Shown here in pieces: positions 50,845 to 61,138 of a stretch of DNA of 64,000 nucleotides. Location: assembly GCA_029008615.1 (NCBI GenBank), contig JAQXJI010000010.1:16597-80596 (forward strand), given 5' to 3'. Numbering within the stretch: the stretch's first letter is position 1; each line of letters starts with the position of its first letter. The translations under genes were made by a program, and so were the position numbers. Under the pieces are notes generated by a model. That model saw only the letters and a list, made by a program, of their open reading frames with translations, searched no databases and had not been told where the DNA came from. This DNA comes from Elusimicrobiota bacterium. Lineage in GTDB: Bacteria; Elusimicrobiota; Elusimicrobia; Elusimicrobiales; Elusimicrobiaceae.

Positions 50845-51044
50845 GTAGCGCTTGCCGAAAGCGAAAACTGAAAAAGCGGAATAGGGGGTAGTGGCAAGCG
50901 GCGGTATTGGGGGGTAACGGTTGTATATTTTAAATAAAAGTGGAGAGAACAAGCGTATACAACCGTAAAACGGCGGCAGTCGGACGCAGAACCGAAAGAA
51001 CCGCTGCCGATTTAGAAGACGGGCCTTAAAAGCCCGTCTTTTTT
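50845..51044 (+). ncRNA. Candidate structured ncRNA with promoter and terminator
   Basis: The plus strand of this gene-free gap has TTGACA (50810-50815), 17 nt, then TAGTCT (50833-50838), predicting a start near 50845. Downstream are perfect pairings CGCTTGCC (50849-50856) with GGCAAGCG (50893-50900), ACGGTTGTATA (50917-50927) with TATACAACCGT (50956-50966), and CGGCAG (50974-50979) with CTGCCG (51004-51009), then the terminator at 51016-51044. CGCTT at 50849 can also pair with AAGCG at 50859, so alternative folds are possible. It does not match tmRNA, RNase P, SRP or 6S RNA as I know them. Confidence 0.6.
51016..51044 (+). terminator. Plus-strand terminator of the candidate ncRNA
   Basis: AAGACGGGC (51016-51024) pairs with GCCCGTCTT (51032-51040), followed by TTTT. 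It overlaps the 3' end of the minus-strand nucleotidyltransferase gene. The T-run is on the plus side, so it mainly serves a plus-strand transcript. Confidence 0.8.
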
Positions 51045-52132
51045 ACATATAAAAAAGCCGCGCGGCGCGTTTTTATTTTGCCCGCATACTGGGCTTTTGC
51101 CAAAGCTTTTAATTTTGCGCCCAAGGCCGGGCCTTCATAGCCCAATTCGTTTAAATCCGCCGCGGAAAGCAAAAGCGGTTTTAGTTTAAAACCTTCAATA
51201 TCAGGTTTGTAAAGCCTAATTATCCGTAAAGCATTTTTACTTAAAGGTTTTGACGGGGCGGCCTTGCTTTTGCGCCATTTAAGCGTTTCCAAAGCCAAAG
51301 CCGTATCTTTTTTGGGAAGAAGAAGACTGTCCAAAAATTCAAACCCTCTTTCGCCCTGCAAAAGCGATAAATACGCAAGTTTCTCTTCAATGGTTTTAAG
51401 ATTATTGATTTTTGGGTTAAGTTTAAGGCCTGTAAAAACAAAATCGACAAGTTTATATTCCGCAGCGCATTTTAAGGCTTGGTAAGGACGGCTTTCGGCC
51501 AAAATTTTTATAAATTCGTGCGCCGCACGCTGGCGGGAAATAAAATTTACGTATCCTTTTTCTACGGCTTCCCGCATAAGCCTTTCTGTTGATGTTTCTA
51601 TACTCCAATTAAAGCGGGCGGCGAATCTTACCGCGCGAAAAAGACGGGTGGGATCATCTAAAAAACTTTTGTCGTGGAGAACTTTTATATAGCCTTTAAG
51701 TACGGCTTCTTCGGAATTAAAAAAATCATATTCCTTAAAGAACTCGTCGGGCATAATGCTTAAAGCCAAAGCGTTGGCCGTAAAATCCCGGCGGAATAAA
51801 TCTTCCTTAAGGCCTGCGGGGCGCACTTTCGGCAAGGCGCCGGGTTTATCGTAAACTTCCGCACGGCAGCGCACGAAATCAAGTTTAAGTCCGCAAGACA
51901 AGTTTACGCGAGCGGTAGCGAAATCGTTAAAGCGCACTACGTCCGCGCCGTATTTTTCCGCGCAGAATTTTATCAAAGGGGAAGTATCCCCCTCTACGCA
52001 AATATCTATATCTTCCGTATTTTTGCCGATAAGCGTATCCCTTGCAAAACCGCCCACCGCCCAAGCTTTTAAATCGCTTTCCCGAGCTTTAAGGCCGATT
52101 TCTTTTAAAATACGCTTATGGATTTGCTTCAT
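51026..52132 (-). CDS. CCA-adding/poly(A) polymerase family tRNA nucleotidyltransferase
   Basis: The protein has 368 residues. The nucleotidyltransferase motif is AVGGFARDTLIG near 25-36 with catalytic aspartates in EDIDICVEGD; RRDFTANALALS near 115 and DPTRLFRAVRFAARF near 160 follow. It either adds CCA to tRNA, which fits the CCA-less tRNA genes here, or polyadenylates RNA; sequence alone does not decide. It overlaps the CpXC gene by 4 nt. Confidence 0.9.
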   Translation of the reverse strand: MKQIHKRILKEIGLKARESDLKAWAVGGFARDTLIGKNTEDIDICVEGDTSPLIKFCAEKYGADVVRFNDFATARVNLSCGLKLDFVRCRAEVYDKPGALPKVRPAGLKEDLFRRDFTANALALSIMPDEFFKEYDFFNSEEAVLKGYIKVLHDKSFLDDPTRLFRAVRFAARFNWSIETSTERLMREAVEKGYVNFISRQRAAHEFIKILAESRPYQALKCAAEYKLVDFVFTGLKLNPKINNLKTIEEKLAYLSLLQGERGFEFLDSLLLPKKDTALALETLKWRKSKAAPSKPLSKNALRIIRLYKPDIEGFKLKPLLLSAADLNELGYEGPALGAKLKALAKAQYAGKIKTRRAAFLYVKKTGF

Positions 52133-52764
52133 AGATGGGCGGGCAAGTCTTTGCCGGCTTTTAAATCCTTTATCAAAGCGGAAAGCAAAGTAAGCGCCGG
52201 ATTGGCCGCCAAAAGAGCTTCGGCCGCTTTTAACACGGAACGGGCTTCGTATTTATCCCCGTCGACAGGCAAATACAGCGGATAACCGTTCACACGCGCG
52301 GCTGAGGGGGCAAGCGGCGTAACTTTAAAACCTTTTTGCGCGGCCGACGCGGCGATGACTTCGCTCTGGCAGGAGGAATAATCGTCATATTCCAAAAGGG
52401 ATTTAAGTTCTTCCATACCAGCCAAATAGAACGGAGAATAATTTATATTCATCTCGGCAAGATTCTTACGCAGAAATTCAAAATCTTTCTGCATCTTCTT
52501 TTTTATTTCGTCAAAATTGTCTTTGTCCGCCTTGGGCGAAACGAAAGCCAAAAGTTCTTTGGGAGGATCGAAATATACGACATCTCTGTCGTGATAGAAA
52601 AATTCCCCGCAGAAAGGGCAGGAAATTAAATTAAGTTCTCCGCCGAGCAAAGCTTCCTTAAGTTCGGCGTCCTGGTCGCCGCGGACAAGAGTCCAGTATT
52701 CGGCGTCAAAAGGTTCGCATCCGTTGGGGCAGGTAGCCCCGCCTTCGCCTTTAATTGATTTCAT
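52129..52764 (-). CDS. CpXC domain protein
   Basis: The protein has 211 residues. Zinc-ribbon-like pairs CPNGC (about 12-16) and CPFCGEFFYHDRDVVYFD near 50 are typical of CpXC domain proteins, a family of unknown function. The rest is helical. It lies between the tRNA-Arg gene and the nucleotidyltransferase gene, whose start it overlaps. Confidence 0.75.
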   Translation of the reverse strand: MKSIKGEGGATCPNGCEPFDAEYWTLVRGDQDAELKEALLGGELNLISCPFCGEFFYHDRDVVYFDPPKELLAFVSPKADKDNFDEIKKKMQKDFEFLRKNLAEMNINYSPFYLAGMEELKSLLEYDDYSSCQSEVIAASAAQKGFKVTPLAPSAARVNGYPLYLPVDGDKYEARSVLKAAEALLAANPALTLLSALIKDLKAGKDLPAHL

Positions 52765-52792
52765 ATTGTTTCCCGTTAAAAAATAAAATCTA

Positions 52793-52865
52793 TGCCCCGT
52801 GAGGGATTTGAACCCACACCATCGGTTCCGAAGACCGGTACTCTATCCAGTTGAGCTAACGGGGC
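52793..52865 (-). tRNA. tRNA-Arg(UCG)
   Basis: On the minus strand the acceptor GCCCCGT pairs with ACGGGGC, with discriminator A. The anticodon loop is CTTCGGA with anticodon TCG, and the T-arm has GGTTCAAATCC. One C-A mismatch lies at the base of the anticodon stem. No CCA is encoded. Confidence 0.94.
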
Positions 52866-52972
52866 GCAAGGATATTTTAGCATTTAGCGCGGCAAATTTA
52901 TCTTCATTTATTTTACCCGCTTAAATTTGCTAGAATTATTTTATAAACTTTTCAGTAAGAGGAGTATTTTTT

Positions 52973-53725
52973 ATGGGTGGACATTCACACTGGGCAGGTA
53001 TTAAACACAAAAAAGCTTTAGTAGACGCAAAGAAAGGCAAGGTTTTTACCAAGCTCATACGCGAAATTACAATCGCCGCCAAAATCGGCGGGGCTGATTT
53101 ATCAAGCAACGCCCGTTTGAGAAAGGCCGTTGACGACGCCAAAGCCGCCAATATGCCCGCCGAAAACGTAAAAAGGGCTATAATGAAAGGTACCGGCCAA
53201 CTGCCCGGAACGATTTACGAAGAGATTACCTATGAAGGTTACGGCCCGGGTTCCGCCGCGGTAATAGTGGAATGTACCACGGACAATAAGAACAGGACTT
53301 TTTCCGAAATAAGGAAGATATTTTCCGACAGAGGCGGCAGCATCGGCACCACGGGCTGCGTATCTTATATGTTCGCCAAGAAAGGCCTTATCCTTATAGA
53401 TAAAGACGCCGCTACGGAAGAAGAACTGATGAATATCGCCCTTGAGGCCGGCGCGGAAGACATTAAAACCGAAGAAGACGGTTTTGAAATTATCACCGCT
53501 ATGGAAGATTTGGATACCGTAAAAACTGCTTTGGAAGCAAAAGGCCTTAAGCCGGTTTCGGCAGAAATCACGATGATTCCTTCCAATGAAGTTGCCGTTA
53601 CGGATTTGGAAACCGCTTCAAAATTGGAACGTATGATTGAAGCTTTGGACGATCACGACGATACCAAAAACGTCTATTCCAACTATAATATCACCGACGA
53701 TATCTTAGCCCAGCTTGAAAAATAG
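52973..53725 (+). CDS. YebC/PmpR family protein
   Basis: The protein has 250 residues, the normal length. The start MGGHSHWAGIKHKKALVDAK is diagnostic, with NARLRKAVDDAKAANMPAEN and YEGYGPGSAAVIVE following. YebC proteins act as transcriptional regulators or as translation factors at polyproline stalls. GAGGAG precedes the ATG. It is followed with an 11-nt overlap by ruvC, a conserved neighbourhood. Confidence 0.94.
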   Translation: MGGHSHWAGIKHKKALVDAKKGKVFTKLIREITIAAKIGGADLSSNARLRKAVDDAKAANMPAENVKRAIMKGTGQLPGTIYEEITYEGYGPGSAAVIVECTTDNKNRTFSEIRKIFSDRGGSIGTTGCVSYMFAKKGLILIDKDAATEEELMNIALEAGAEDIKTEEDGFEIITAMEDLDTVKTALEAKGLKPVSAEITMIPSNEVAVTDLETASKLERMIEALDDHDDTKNVYSNYNITDDILAQLEK

Positions 53726-54296
53726 AACTTTGGGCATAGACCCCGGTTTGGACAGAACCGGCTGGGCCGTTGTGGAAAATAACGGAGCGGCCGGTTTTGT
53801 TTTAGTTTCCTGCGGGCTTATACACACCGCGGCCGGTACGCCTTTGCCGCAAAGACTTTCCGAAATTTACGACGAAATAAAAAAAGTTACCGAACTCTTT
53901 TCCCCCGATGACGCAGCTATGGAGGAAATGTTCTTTTTAAAACGCGCATTGACGATGTCCCACACGATACAAACCCGCGGCGTAATTATGCTGGCTCTGC
54001 ATCAAGCCGGGCTTAATATAACGGCCTATCCGCCGAAGCGCGTAAAACTTACGATAAGCGGCAGCGGCAGTGCGGACAAAAAGCAAATGCAAAGAATGGT
54101 TCAGCTTACTTTAAAACTGGCAAAGGTTCTTTCCCCCGATGACGTAGCCGACGCGGCAGCCATAGCTTTGTGCCATATAAAATCCGCGCCTATGCTAAAA
54201 CAAATAAAGCTTCAGCAGCAATTCCTGGAAAAAATCAAAGCCGCCAAAAAACAGCAATTAAGCTCTCTTAAAAAGAAGCCTTTGGCTTTTAAGTAA
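53715..54296 (+). CDS. ruvC: Holliday junction resolvase RuvC (TTG start)
   Basis: The protein has 193 residues. The start codon is TTG at 53715, inside the yebC end; it is chosen because the conserved GIDPGLDRTGWAVVE begins only seven residues later. Acidic catalytic residues are D9 region, E near 70 (AMEEMFF) and DDVADAAAIALCH near 145. RuvC cuts Holliday junctions delivered by RuvAB, encoded directly downstream. Confidence 0.92.
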   Translation: MKNRTLGIDPGLDRTGWAVVENNGAAGFVLVSCGLIHTAAGTPLPQRLSEIYDEIKKVTELFSPDDAAMEEMFFLKRALTMSHTIQTRGVIMLALHQAGLNITAYPPKRVKLTISGSGSADKKQMQRMVQLTLKLAKVLSPDDVADAAAIALCHIKSAPMLKQIKLQQQFLEKIKAAKKQQLSSLKKKPLAFK

Positions 54297-54349
54297 AACA
54301 AAACTTTTTACGGCTGTATGGCTCGGGCAAAATAAGGTAGAATGTATTT

Positions 54350-54955
54350 ATGATAGCTTTTCTTAAAGGTGAAATTATTGATATCCGCGAAACTTCCGCC
54401 GTTGTGTTGGCGGGCGGAGTCGGCTATGAAGTAAATATGCCTTCGGCCACGCTGAGCACTTTGGAAAACGGGAGGGAAGCTTCCTTTTACATAACGGAAT
54501 CGCTCTCCCCTTACGACGGAACAAGCCTTTACGGCTTTTTAAGCAAAGAAGAGCAAAATCTGTTTTTGTTATTTAAAGAATCAATACCGAATACCGGCCC
54601 CAAAAAAGCTTTGGAATTTCTTACAAAAGCTTTAAGAAGTTTGCCGGATTTTCACAACGCAATAGTTACGCAGGACATTAAAATCCTTACGGGTATTTTC
54701 GGCTTTACGGCTAAAACGGCGCAGAAAATCATAGATGCTTTAAAAGGCAAAATGGATTCCTTTACGCTGCAGGGCGAAAGCAAAATAAAAACCATAGATA
54801 CGCCTTATATGTCCGAACTGCTCGCCGCGTTAAGCGCATTGGGTTACAGCGTAAGCGAATCCAGAAAAGCGATAGAAAAACTGCATAACGAAGGCGGGCT
54901 TTCCGCCGATATGGAAACTAATATTAAATCAGCTTTGAGGGTGCTTCGCAAATGA
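54350..54955 (+). CDS. ruvA: Holliday junction branch migration protein RuvA
   Basis: The protein has 201 residues: OB-fold start [20 protein letters not shown], helix-hairpin-helix region near 70-130 ([13 protein letters not shown] and [16 protein letters not shown]) and the C-terminal RuvB-contacting domain. TAGAAT lies 6 nt before the ATG, so ruvA may have its own leaderless transcript. It overlaps ruvB by 4 nt. Confidence 0.94.
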   Translation: MIAFLKGEIIDIRETSAVVLAGGVGYEVNMPSATLSTLENGREASFYITESLSPYDGTSLYGFLSKEEQNLFLLFKESIPNTGPKKALEFLTKALRSLPDFHNAIVTQDIKILTGIFGFTAKTAQKIIDALKGKMDSFTLQGESKIKTIDTPYMSELLAALSALGYSVSESRKAIEKLHNEGGLSADMETNIKSALRVLRK

Positions 54956-55974
54956 CGGCGCATAATGAATATTTAGACGTTCAGGCCACAGCGGAGGAAA
55001 AAGCTTCCTCCGTAGAACACGCTTTACGCCCGGCCACTTTGGCGGAATTTGTGGGGCAGGATAAACTTAAAGAAAATTTGGAAATTTTCATTTCCGCCGC
55101 AAAAGCCCGCGGCGAAGCTTTGGATCACTGTCTTTTTTATTCTCCCCCGGGTTTGGGCAAGACGACGCTTTCCAATATTTTAGCCAAAGAGATGGGCGTA
55201 AACATAAAAGCCACATCCGGCCCTGTGCTCGCAAGGCCCGGGGATTTGGCCGCAATGCTTACAACCGAACTTAACGAAGGCGATATTTTATTCATAGACG
55301 AAATACACCGCCTCAACCCCGCAGTGGAAGAAGCACTTTATCCCGCTATGGAAGATTTTACTTTCTTTATAAATACGGGCAAAGGTGCGGGCTCAACCAC
55401 TTTAAAATTGGCCGTACCGAAGTTTACTTTAGTGGGCGCGACCACTCGTTCCGGCCTTTTGACGGGGCCGCTTAGAGATCGCTTCGGCATAGTTTTCAAT
55501 TTAGGTTTTTACGAAATTAAAGAAATTACCGATATTTTACAGCGTTCGGCAAAACTTTTAAACATTGAAGCAGACCGCCCCGGCCTTACGGAAATAGCCC
55601 GCCGTTCGCGCGGTACGCCGCGTATCGCCAACCGTCTTTTAAGGCGCGCGAGGGATTTCGCTCAGGTTAAAGGCGACGGCATTATTACGGAAGAAATAGC
55701 CGTAATGGCTATGGACGCTTTGGACATCGATAAAGAAGGCTTGGACAGCGTGGATAAGAAAATTCTCTCCGCTTTGATAGAAAAATTCGGCGGAGGCCCC
55801 GTCGGTATGGAAAACTTGGCCATAGCGGTTTCCCAGGAAACGGACACTCTTACCGACGCCATAGAGCCCTACCTAATAAAAGCCGGTTTCATTACGCGCA
55901 CGCCAAGAGGGCGCGTCGCCACGCCGAAAGCTTACTCTCATTTGGGCCACAAAAACCCGAACGGACTTTTTTAA
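54952..55974 (+). CDS. ruvB: Holliday junction branch migration helicase RuvB
   Basis: The protein has 340 residues. Walker A is PPGLGKTT near 65-72, Walker B is FIDEIHRL near 108, sensor [16 protein letters not shown] near 165 and the C-terminal winged helix ends [13 protein letters not shown]. RuvB is the AAA+ motor of branch migration. The stop and the next ATG share one base (TAATG). Confidence 0.96.
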   Translation: MTAHNEYLDVQATAEEKASSVEHALRPATLAEFVGQDKLKENLEIFISAAKARGEALDHCLFYSPPGLGKTTLSNILAKEMGVNIKATSGPVLARPGDLAAMLTTELNEGDILFIDEIHRLNPAVEEALYPAMEDFTFFINTGKGAGSTTLKLAVPKFTLVGATTRSGLLTGPLRDRFGIVFNLGFYEIKEITDILQRSAKLLNIEADRPGLTEIARRSRGTPRIANRLLRRARDFAQVKGDGIITEEIAVMAMDALDIDKEGLDSVDKKILSALIEKFGGGPVGMENLAIAVSQETDTLTDAIEPYLIKAGFITRTPRGRVATPKAYSHLGHKNPNGLF

Positions 55975-57077
55975 TGAAAAAACTTTTGCCTTTAGTTTTG
56001 TCGCTTTTTTTTGCTTTCGCTCCGCTTTCTAAGTTATGCGCCAAGGAAGTAAAAATATTAATTGCGGAAAACAAACCATCTTTAACCGTGGAGGCTTCCG
56101 GCCCGTTTAAAATAACAAATCAGGCTACGGGCAAAAAGTACATAGTCAAAAAAGGCGGAAAGTTTACCGTTTCCGGCAATAAAAAAGAAGTTAAAGCCGG
56201 AAGCATAAAATCAACTTCGGCTTTGCTTTTACAACCCTCTTCCGCCAAAGATTCTTTTACTTTAAACGGCGGCAAATATAACGGAAAACTGCTTATAAAA
56301 ACCGCCTCTTCCGGCGTAGATATAATAGAACAAACAGATTTGGAAAATTATCTTTTAGGCGTACTGCCGTACGAGATGAGCGCCAGTTGGCCGCTTGAGG
56401 CTTTAAAAGCGCAGGCCGTCGCCGCAAGAACTTACACCTTAAAAAGCATTGAGGATAAAAAAACCGGCGATTTCGATTTATACAGCGACGTTCGCAGCCA
56501 AATGTATAAAGGCGGAGCCAAAGTATACGACAGCGTACAAAAAGCCGTAGAGCAAACAAAAGGGCAAGCTCTTACATATAAAAACGGTTTATTTTATACT
56601 TATTATCACGCCAACTGCGGCGGACATACCGACCCTATGCCTTGGATAAAAGACCCCATAAAACCTTTAAGCGGGGCAAAATGCGGATACTGCGCGGCCA
56701 GCAAAAGCGCAAAGTGGCAGGCGACGATACCGCTTGAAAGCATAAACAAATTCCTTAAACAAAATAAGATACCCGGTACGTTTAAAAGCGTTTCCGTAGG
56801 TAAGAAAGAATCTTCCGGCAGGGCAAAAACTTTACGCATAAAAACAAATAAAGTTACTAAGGAAGTAAACTGCAATACTTTCAGAGTGGCGGTCGGCTCC
56901 ACAAAAATGAAGAGCTGCTTTCTTACAAAAATAAGCGGGCGCGTTTTGACCGGAAAAGGCTACGGCCACGGTGGGGGAATGTGCCAAGACGGAGCAAAAG
57001 GTATGTCCGAAGCCGGCAAAAATTATAAAGAGATTTTGGAAAGATATTATCCAACTTCAAAAATAAAAGAGATTTAA
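55974..57077 (+). CDS. SpoIID/LytB domain protein
   Basis: The protein has 367 residues with a signal peptide (about 1-22). The SpoIID core has LENYLLGVLPYEMSASWPLEALKAQAVAARTYTL near 125-158 (key parts: GVLPYEMSASWP, KAQAVAARTY), QMYKGG and the C-terminal GYGHGGGMCQDGAKGMSEAG. Relatives are lytic transglycosylases or amidase enhancers acting on peptidoglycan. Between ruvB and queA, as in several other phyla. Cysteines near 220-240 may bind metal. Confidence 0.9.
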   Translation: MKKLLPLVLSLFFAFAPLSKLCAKEVKILIAENKPSLTVEASGPFKITNQATGKKYIVKKGGKFTVSGNKKEVKAGSIKSTSALLLQPSSAKDSFTLNGGKYNGKLLIKTASSGVDIIEQTDLENYLLGVLPYEMSASWPLEALKAQAVAARTYTLKSIEDKKTGDFDLYSDVRSQMYKGGAKVYDSVQKAVEQTKGQALTYKNGLFYTYYHANCGGHTDPMPWIKDPIKPLSGAKCGYCAASKSAKWQATIPLESINKFLKQNKIPGTFKSVSVGKKESSGRAKTLRIKTNKVTKEVNCNTFRVAVGSTKMKSCFLTKISGRVLTGKGYGHGGGMCQDGAKGMSEAGKNYKEILERYYPTSKIKEI

Positions 57078-57079
57078 TT

Positions 57080-59292
<2,213 letters not shown>

Positions 59293-59327
59293 ACCCATTA
59301 ATGCGCTTTGTATATTGCAATAAAAAA

Positions 59328-59351
59328 AGGGGAACCTGTAAAGGCTCCCCT
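59328..59351 (-). terminator. Terminator of the pilin gene
   Basis: On the minus strand GGGGAGCC pairs with GGTTCCCC (59329-59336 with 59343-59350, one mismatch) and is followed by seven T's. It also lies after tgt and may block plus-strand reading weakly. Confidence 0.8.
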
Positions 59352-59357
59352 TAGGAG

Positions 59358-59378
59358 GGTACTATATGTTATAGTACC
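59358..59378. other. Perfect 9-bp hairpin after the pilin gene
   Basis: GGTACTATA (59358-59366) pairs perfectly with TATAGTACC (59370-59378) around TGT. It lies between the pilin stop and its terminator, so it would sit in the 3' untranslated part of the pilin mRNA and may stabilise it. Confidence 0.55.
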
Positions 59379-59399
59379 AAAGCCGTTTTAGTTACTACC

Positions 59400-59876
59400 T
59401 TACGGTGTAGTACTTTGCGCTGTTGTATTTAACCCAAGTGAAGCACATATACCTGAACTATTAGCATCCTCACATTCTACTATACCGCTTTGATAATGCT
59501 TAGTAATGCTATATGCATTGCCACTATTTTGACGTACAGCAACAGCCTTTCCGCCGGCTACTTCACCACCAGTATGAGTAATAACAAAACTGTTGGTCGT
59601 AAGAGTCGGGCCCTCAGCAACCCCGTCAGTGCCATAATTAGCGAATTGAACATCTAACTCTGTAAAGTCACTAGGATAGGTGTTATCTGAACGAACCAAT
59701 CTTGCCCTTTCCATTGCAGAAGCGAGAGAACCCATAACGGACAAGGCTTCAGTAGCTCTGGATTTTTCTACCGCTTTGAAGTACTGCGGCAATGCCACAG
59801 CCGCCAATATGCCGATAATCAATACTACTACCAGCAATTCTATCAGCGTAAAACCCTTCTTATTTACGTTTTTCAT
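59400..59876 (-). CDS. Type IV pilin-like protein
   Basis: The protein has 158 residues. The prepilin start KKGFTLIELLVVVLIIGIL (about 6-24), with cleavage expected after G and E at +5, is followed by the LPQYFKAVEKSRATEALSVM segment typical of major pseudopilins. AGGAGG precedes the ATG. It stands alone and is unrelated to the Tad locus. Many such pilin genes scattered through the genome are a feature of some Elusimicrobiota. Confidence 0.92.
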   Translation of the reverse strand: MKNVNKKGFTLIELLVVVLIIGILAAVALPQYFKAVEKSRATEALSVMGSLASAMERARLVRSDNTYPSDFTELDVQFANYGTDGVAEGPTLTTNSFVITHTGGEVAGGKAVAVRQNSGNAYSITKHYQSGIVECEDANSSGICASLGLNTTAQSTTP

Positions 59877-60004
59877 AAACTTCCTCCTTTTTTCACCCTT
59901 GCTAGGCGTAAACTCAATTTATCAAAAAAAAAAATAAGTCAACTGTTTTTTGGGGTGTGAGAAAAACAGGGGAACTGTTTTTCCACTCTTTAGGATGCTG
60001 AGAA

Positions 60005-60105
60005 GGTTGTCAAACAGCGAAGCTGGCGGCGCGGCGGGCTCTAACGCCCGGCGGACGACAGCCCTGGCCCGACGGCAAGCCGGCCCGTGATACGCTGCGG
60101 TTTCT
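60005..60105. other. GC-rich structured stretch
   Basis: This interval is strikingly GC-rich next to an AT-rich pilin leader. Small hairpins are seen (CAGC-GAA-GCTG near 60015, CGGGC-TCTAAC-GCCCG near 60037, CGGC-AA-GCCG near 60073). No gene is convincing. With the RNA at 60151 it fills the 394-nt gap between the pilin gene and the gene at 60271. Confidence 0.45.
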
Positions 60106-60150
60106 ATATATTATCAAACTTAAGAAAGTCTTACTAAGTACAATGTTCCG

Positions 60151-60254
60151 TTTGATATACGGATTTTCTCTACAATACAGTTCTTTCCCAAAGGAGTAGA
60201 GACCTTTGGGCGTATATCAACCGGGAAAAGGCTCTGCCTTTATCCCGGTTTTTG
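60151..60254 (+). ncRNA. Candidate pseudoknotted small RNA or cis-regulatory RNA
   Basis: TTGATATACG (60152-60161) pairs perfectly with CGTATATCAA (60211-60220). Inside, CCCAAAGG (60187-60194) pairs with CCTTTGGG (60203-60210), stacked directly on the outer helix. The 8-nt loop contains GTAGAGA (60196-60202), exactly complementary to TCTCTAC (60167-60173), so a pseudoknot forms. An intrinsic terminator follows at 60219-60253. TACAAT (60139-60144) would place the start at about 60151. It lies directly upstream of the gene at 60271, so it could be a riboswitch-like leader or a free small RNA. Confidence 0.65.
60219..60253 (+). terminator. Terminator after the pseudoknot RNA
   Basis: AACCGGGA (60219-60226) pairs with TCCCGGTT (60243-60250) and AAAGGC (60227-60232) with GCCTTT (60236-60241), followed by TTTTT-G. 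Its first two bases are shared with the pseudoknot's outer helix, so the two folds compete slightly. Confidence 0.8.
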
Positions 60255-60270
60255 TTCTAAAGGACAGGAT

Positions 60271-60597
60271 ATGCAAAAAGTGAAAAATCATTCCTATAAG
60301 GAATGTTTGCAGGTGGTGAGAAGTGCGGCGTTTTATTTTGCGCCTGCAGAGAAAAAGCAAATTAAACTTTTGCTGGGGCAGGCTTCCGCGCTGGTTTATT
60401 ATGCCGCCCGCCGAGATGTAAGCCGCTATGAAAATACTGCTTTTAACTTTTATCTTGCGGCGGTGAAACAGGGTTTGCGGCAGGCTGAGGCGGCCCTTAA
60501 GCTTGAGGCGCGCGGCACGGACAGACGGCTTGTACTTTCGTTTTTGGCGGAAGCTTTGCGCCTTTTGGTTGATATGTATGAAGTGCGCAAATGCTAG
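60271..60597 (+). CDS. Small helical hypothetical protein
   Basis: The protein has 108 residues, predicted all-helical, with a basic N-terminus. I recognise no family. AAAGGA lies 6 nt before the ATG. It is immediately downstream of the pseudoknot-terminator RNA, which may control it. Its end overlaps the next small gene by 20 nt. Confidence 0.65.
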   Translation: MQKVKNHSYKECLQVVRSAAFYFAPAEKKQIKLLLGQASALVYYAARRDVSRYENTAFNFYLAAVKQGLRQAEAALKLEARGTDRRLVLSFLAEALRLLVDMYEVRKC

Positions 60598-60703
60598 CGG
60601 TTGTTGTTTGGCGGATGCGGACGGGAATTGCCTGCTGCCCTATCCGCTTATAGGCGGGCGGTGCAGTTTATACGACCCGAAATTTTACGAAGTATGGAGA
60701 TAA
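60578..60703 (+). CDS. Small cysteine-rich protein
   Basis: This 41-residue product (MKCANASGCCLADADGNCLL, then ending KFYEVWR) starts at 60578 within the end of the previous gene. Cysteines lie at 3, 9, 10, 18 and 28, suggesting a metal site. The ordered composition and tight overlap favour a real gene, but it is short and I recognise no family. Confidence 0.5.
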   Translation: MKCANASGCCLADADGNCLLPYPLIGGRCSLYDPKFYEVWR

Positions 60704-60756
60704 GCCTGTGATTTGCGGCAAGATGCTGAAACAAGTTCGGCAAGACGATAAAAAAT

Positions 60757-60847
60757 TGGCGTGAGAAAATGTAAGCGGCGTGAAAAAATCAGCATGCGAG
60801 CGTGAAAGTAGCGTGCTTTGTTGATTTTGGAGCGGATTTTAATTTTT
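60757..60847 (+). repeat. GCGTGA-rich repeat, copy A
   Basis: About 90 bp that align by eye with 61407-61493 (shared: GTGAG..ATG.AAGCGGCGTGA, later TTTTAATTTT). GCGTGA-like words occur at 60759, 60778, 60800 and 60811, resembling iterons. The gap 60704-61261 has no gene; it contains this repeat, the 271-bp element and module A. Confidence 0.6.
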
Positions 60848-60863
60848 GACGAAGAAGGTGTTA

Positions 60864-61134
60864 AGGTTAAGCAAAGCCTTATAATACGCCTTGCGTTGGG
60901 CTTAAAAAGCTGACAATGCTAGGCACAAAAAACACAGTAAGGCAAACGCCTTACAAGTTTTTTTAACGAAGCAGAGGCGTTTTTTAAGCCCAACCCTGCG
61001 GGCCGCGCCGCTTTTTGAGTGTATTTATATTTTTTTCGCTCCGGCTGTGTATAACAGCCGTTCACGAAAAGAATTATAAATACTCTTTAAAAATCCTAGC
61101 GGCGCAAGGTGCAGTATAAGGCTTTGCTTAACCT
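60864..61134. repeat. 271-bp nested inverted-repeat element (three-way junction)
   Basis: The ends AGGTTAAGCAAAGCCTTATA (60864-60883) and its exact complement (61115-61134) extend imperfectly to about 33 bp. Inside are two arms. Arm 1: GTTGGGCTTAAAAA (60895-60908) with TTTTTAAGCCCAAC (60981-60994), capped by GTAAGGC-AAAC-GCCTTAC (60937-60954) with a T-run. Arm 2: GCGCCGC (61005-61011) with GCGGCGC (61099-61105), GTATTTATA (61021-61029) with TATAAATAC (61075-61083), and CGGCTGT with ACAGCCG (61042-61060). It has no gene. It may be a MITE-like element or a large structured RNA; it appears to be absent from the parallel module B. Confidence 0.7.
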
Positions 61135-61138
61135 ACAT

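Noticed and set aside
50746..50952. Minus-strand 68-codon frame in the gap before the site-2 protease gene
   Set aside because: It lies over the hairpins of the plus-strand ncRNA candidate, has no ribosome binding site and an unlikely composition.
50700..51044. tmRNA, RNase P, SRP or 6S RNA in the 50.8-kb gap
   Set aside because: The conserved cores of those RNAs (tRNA-like end, GAGGAAAGUCC, SRP domain IV loop) are not seen.
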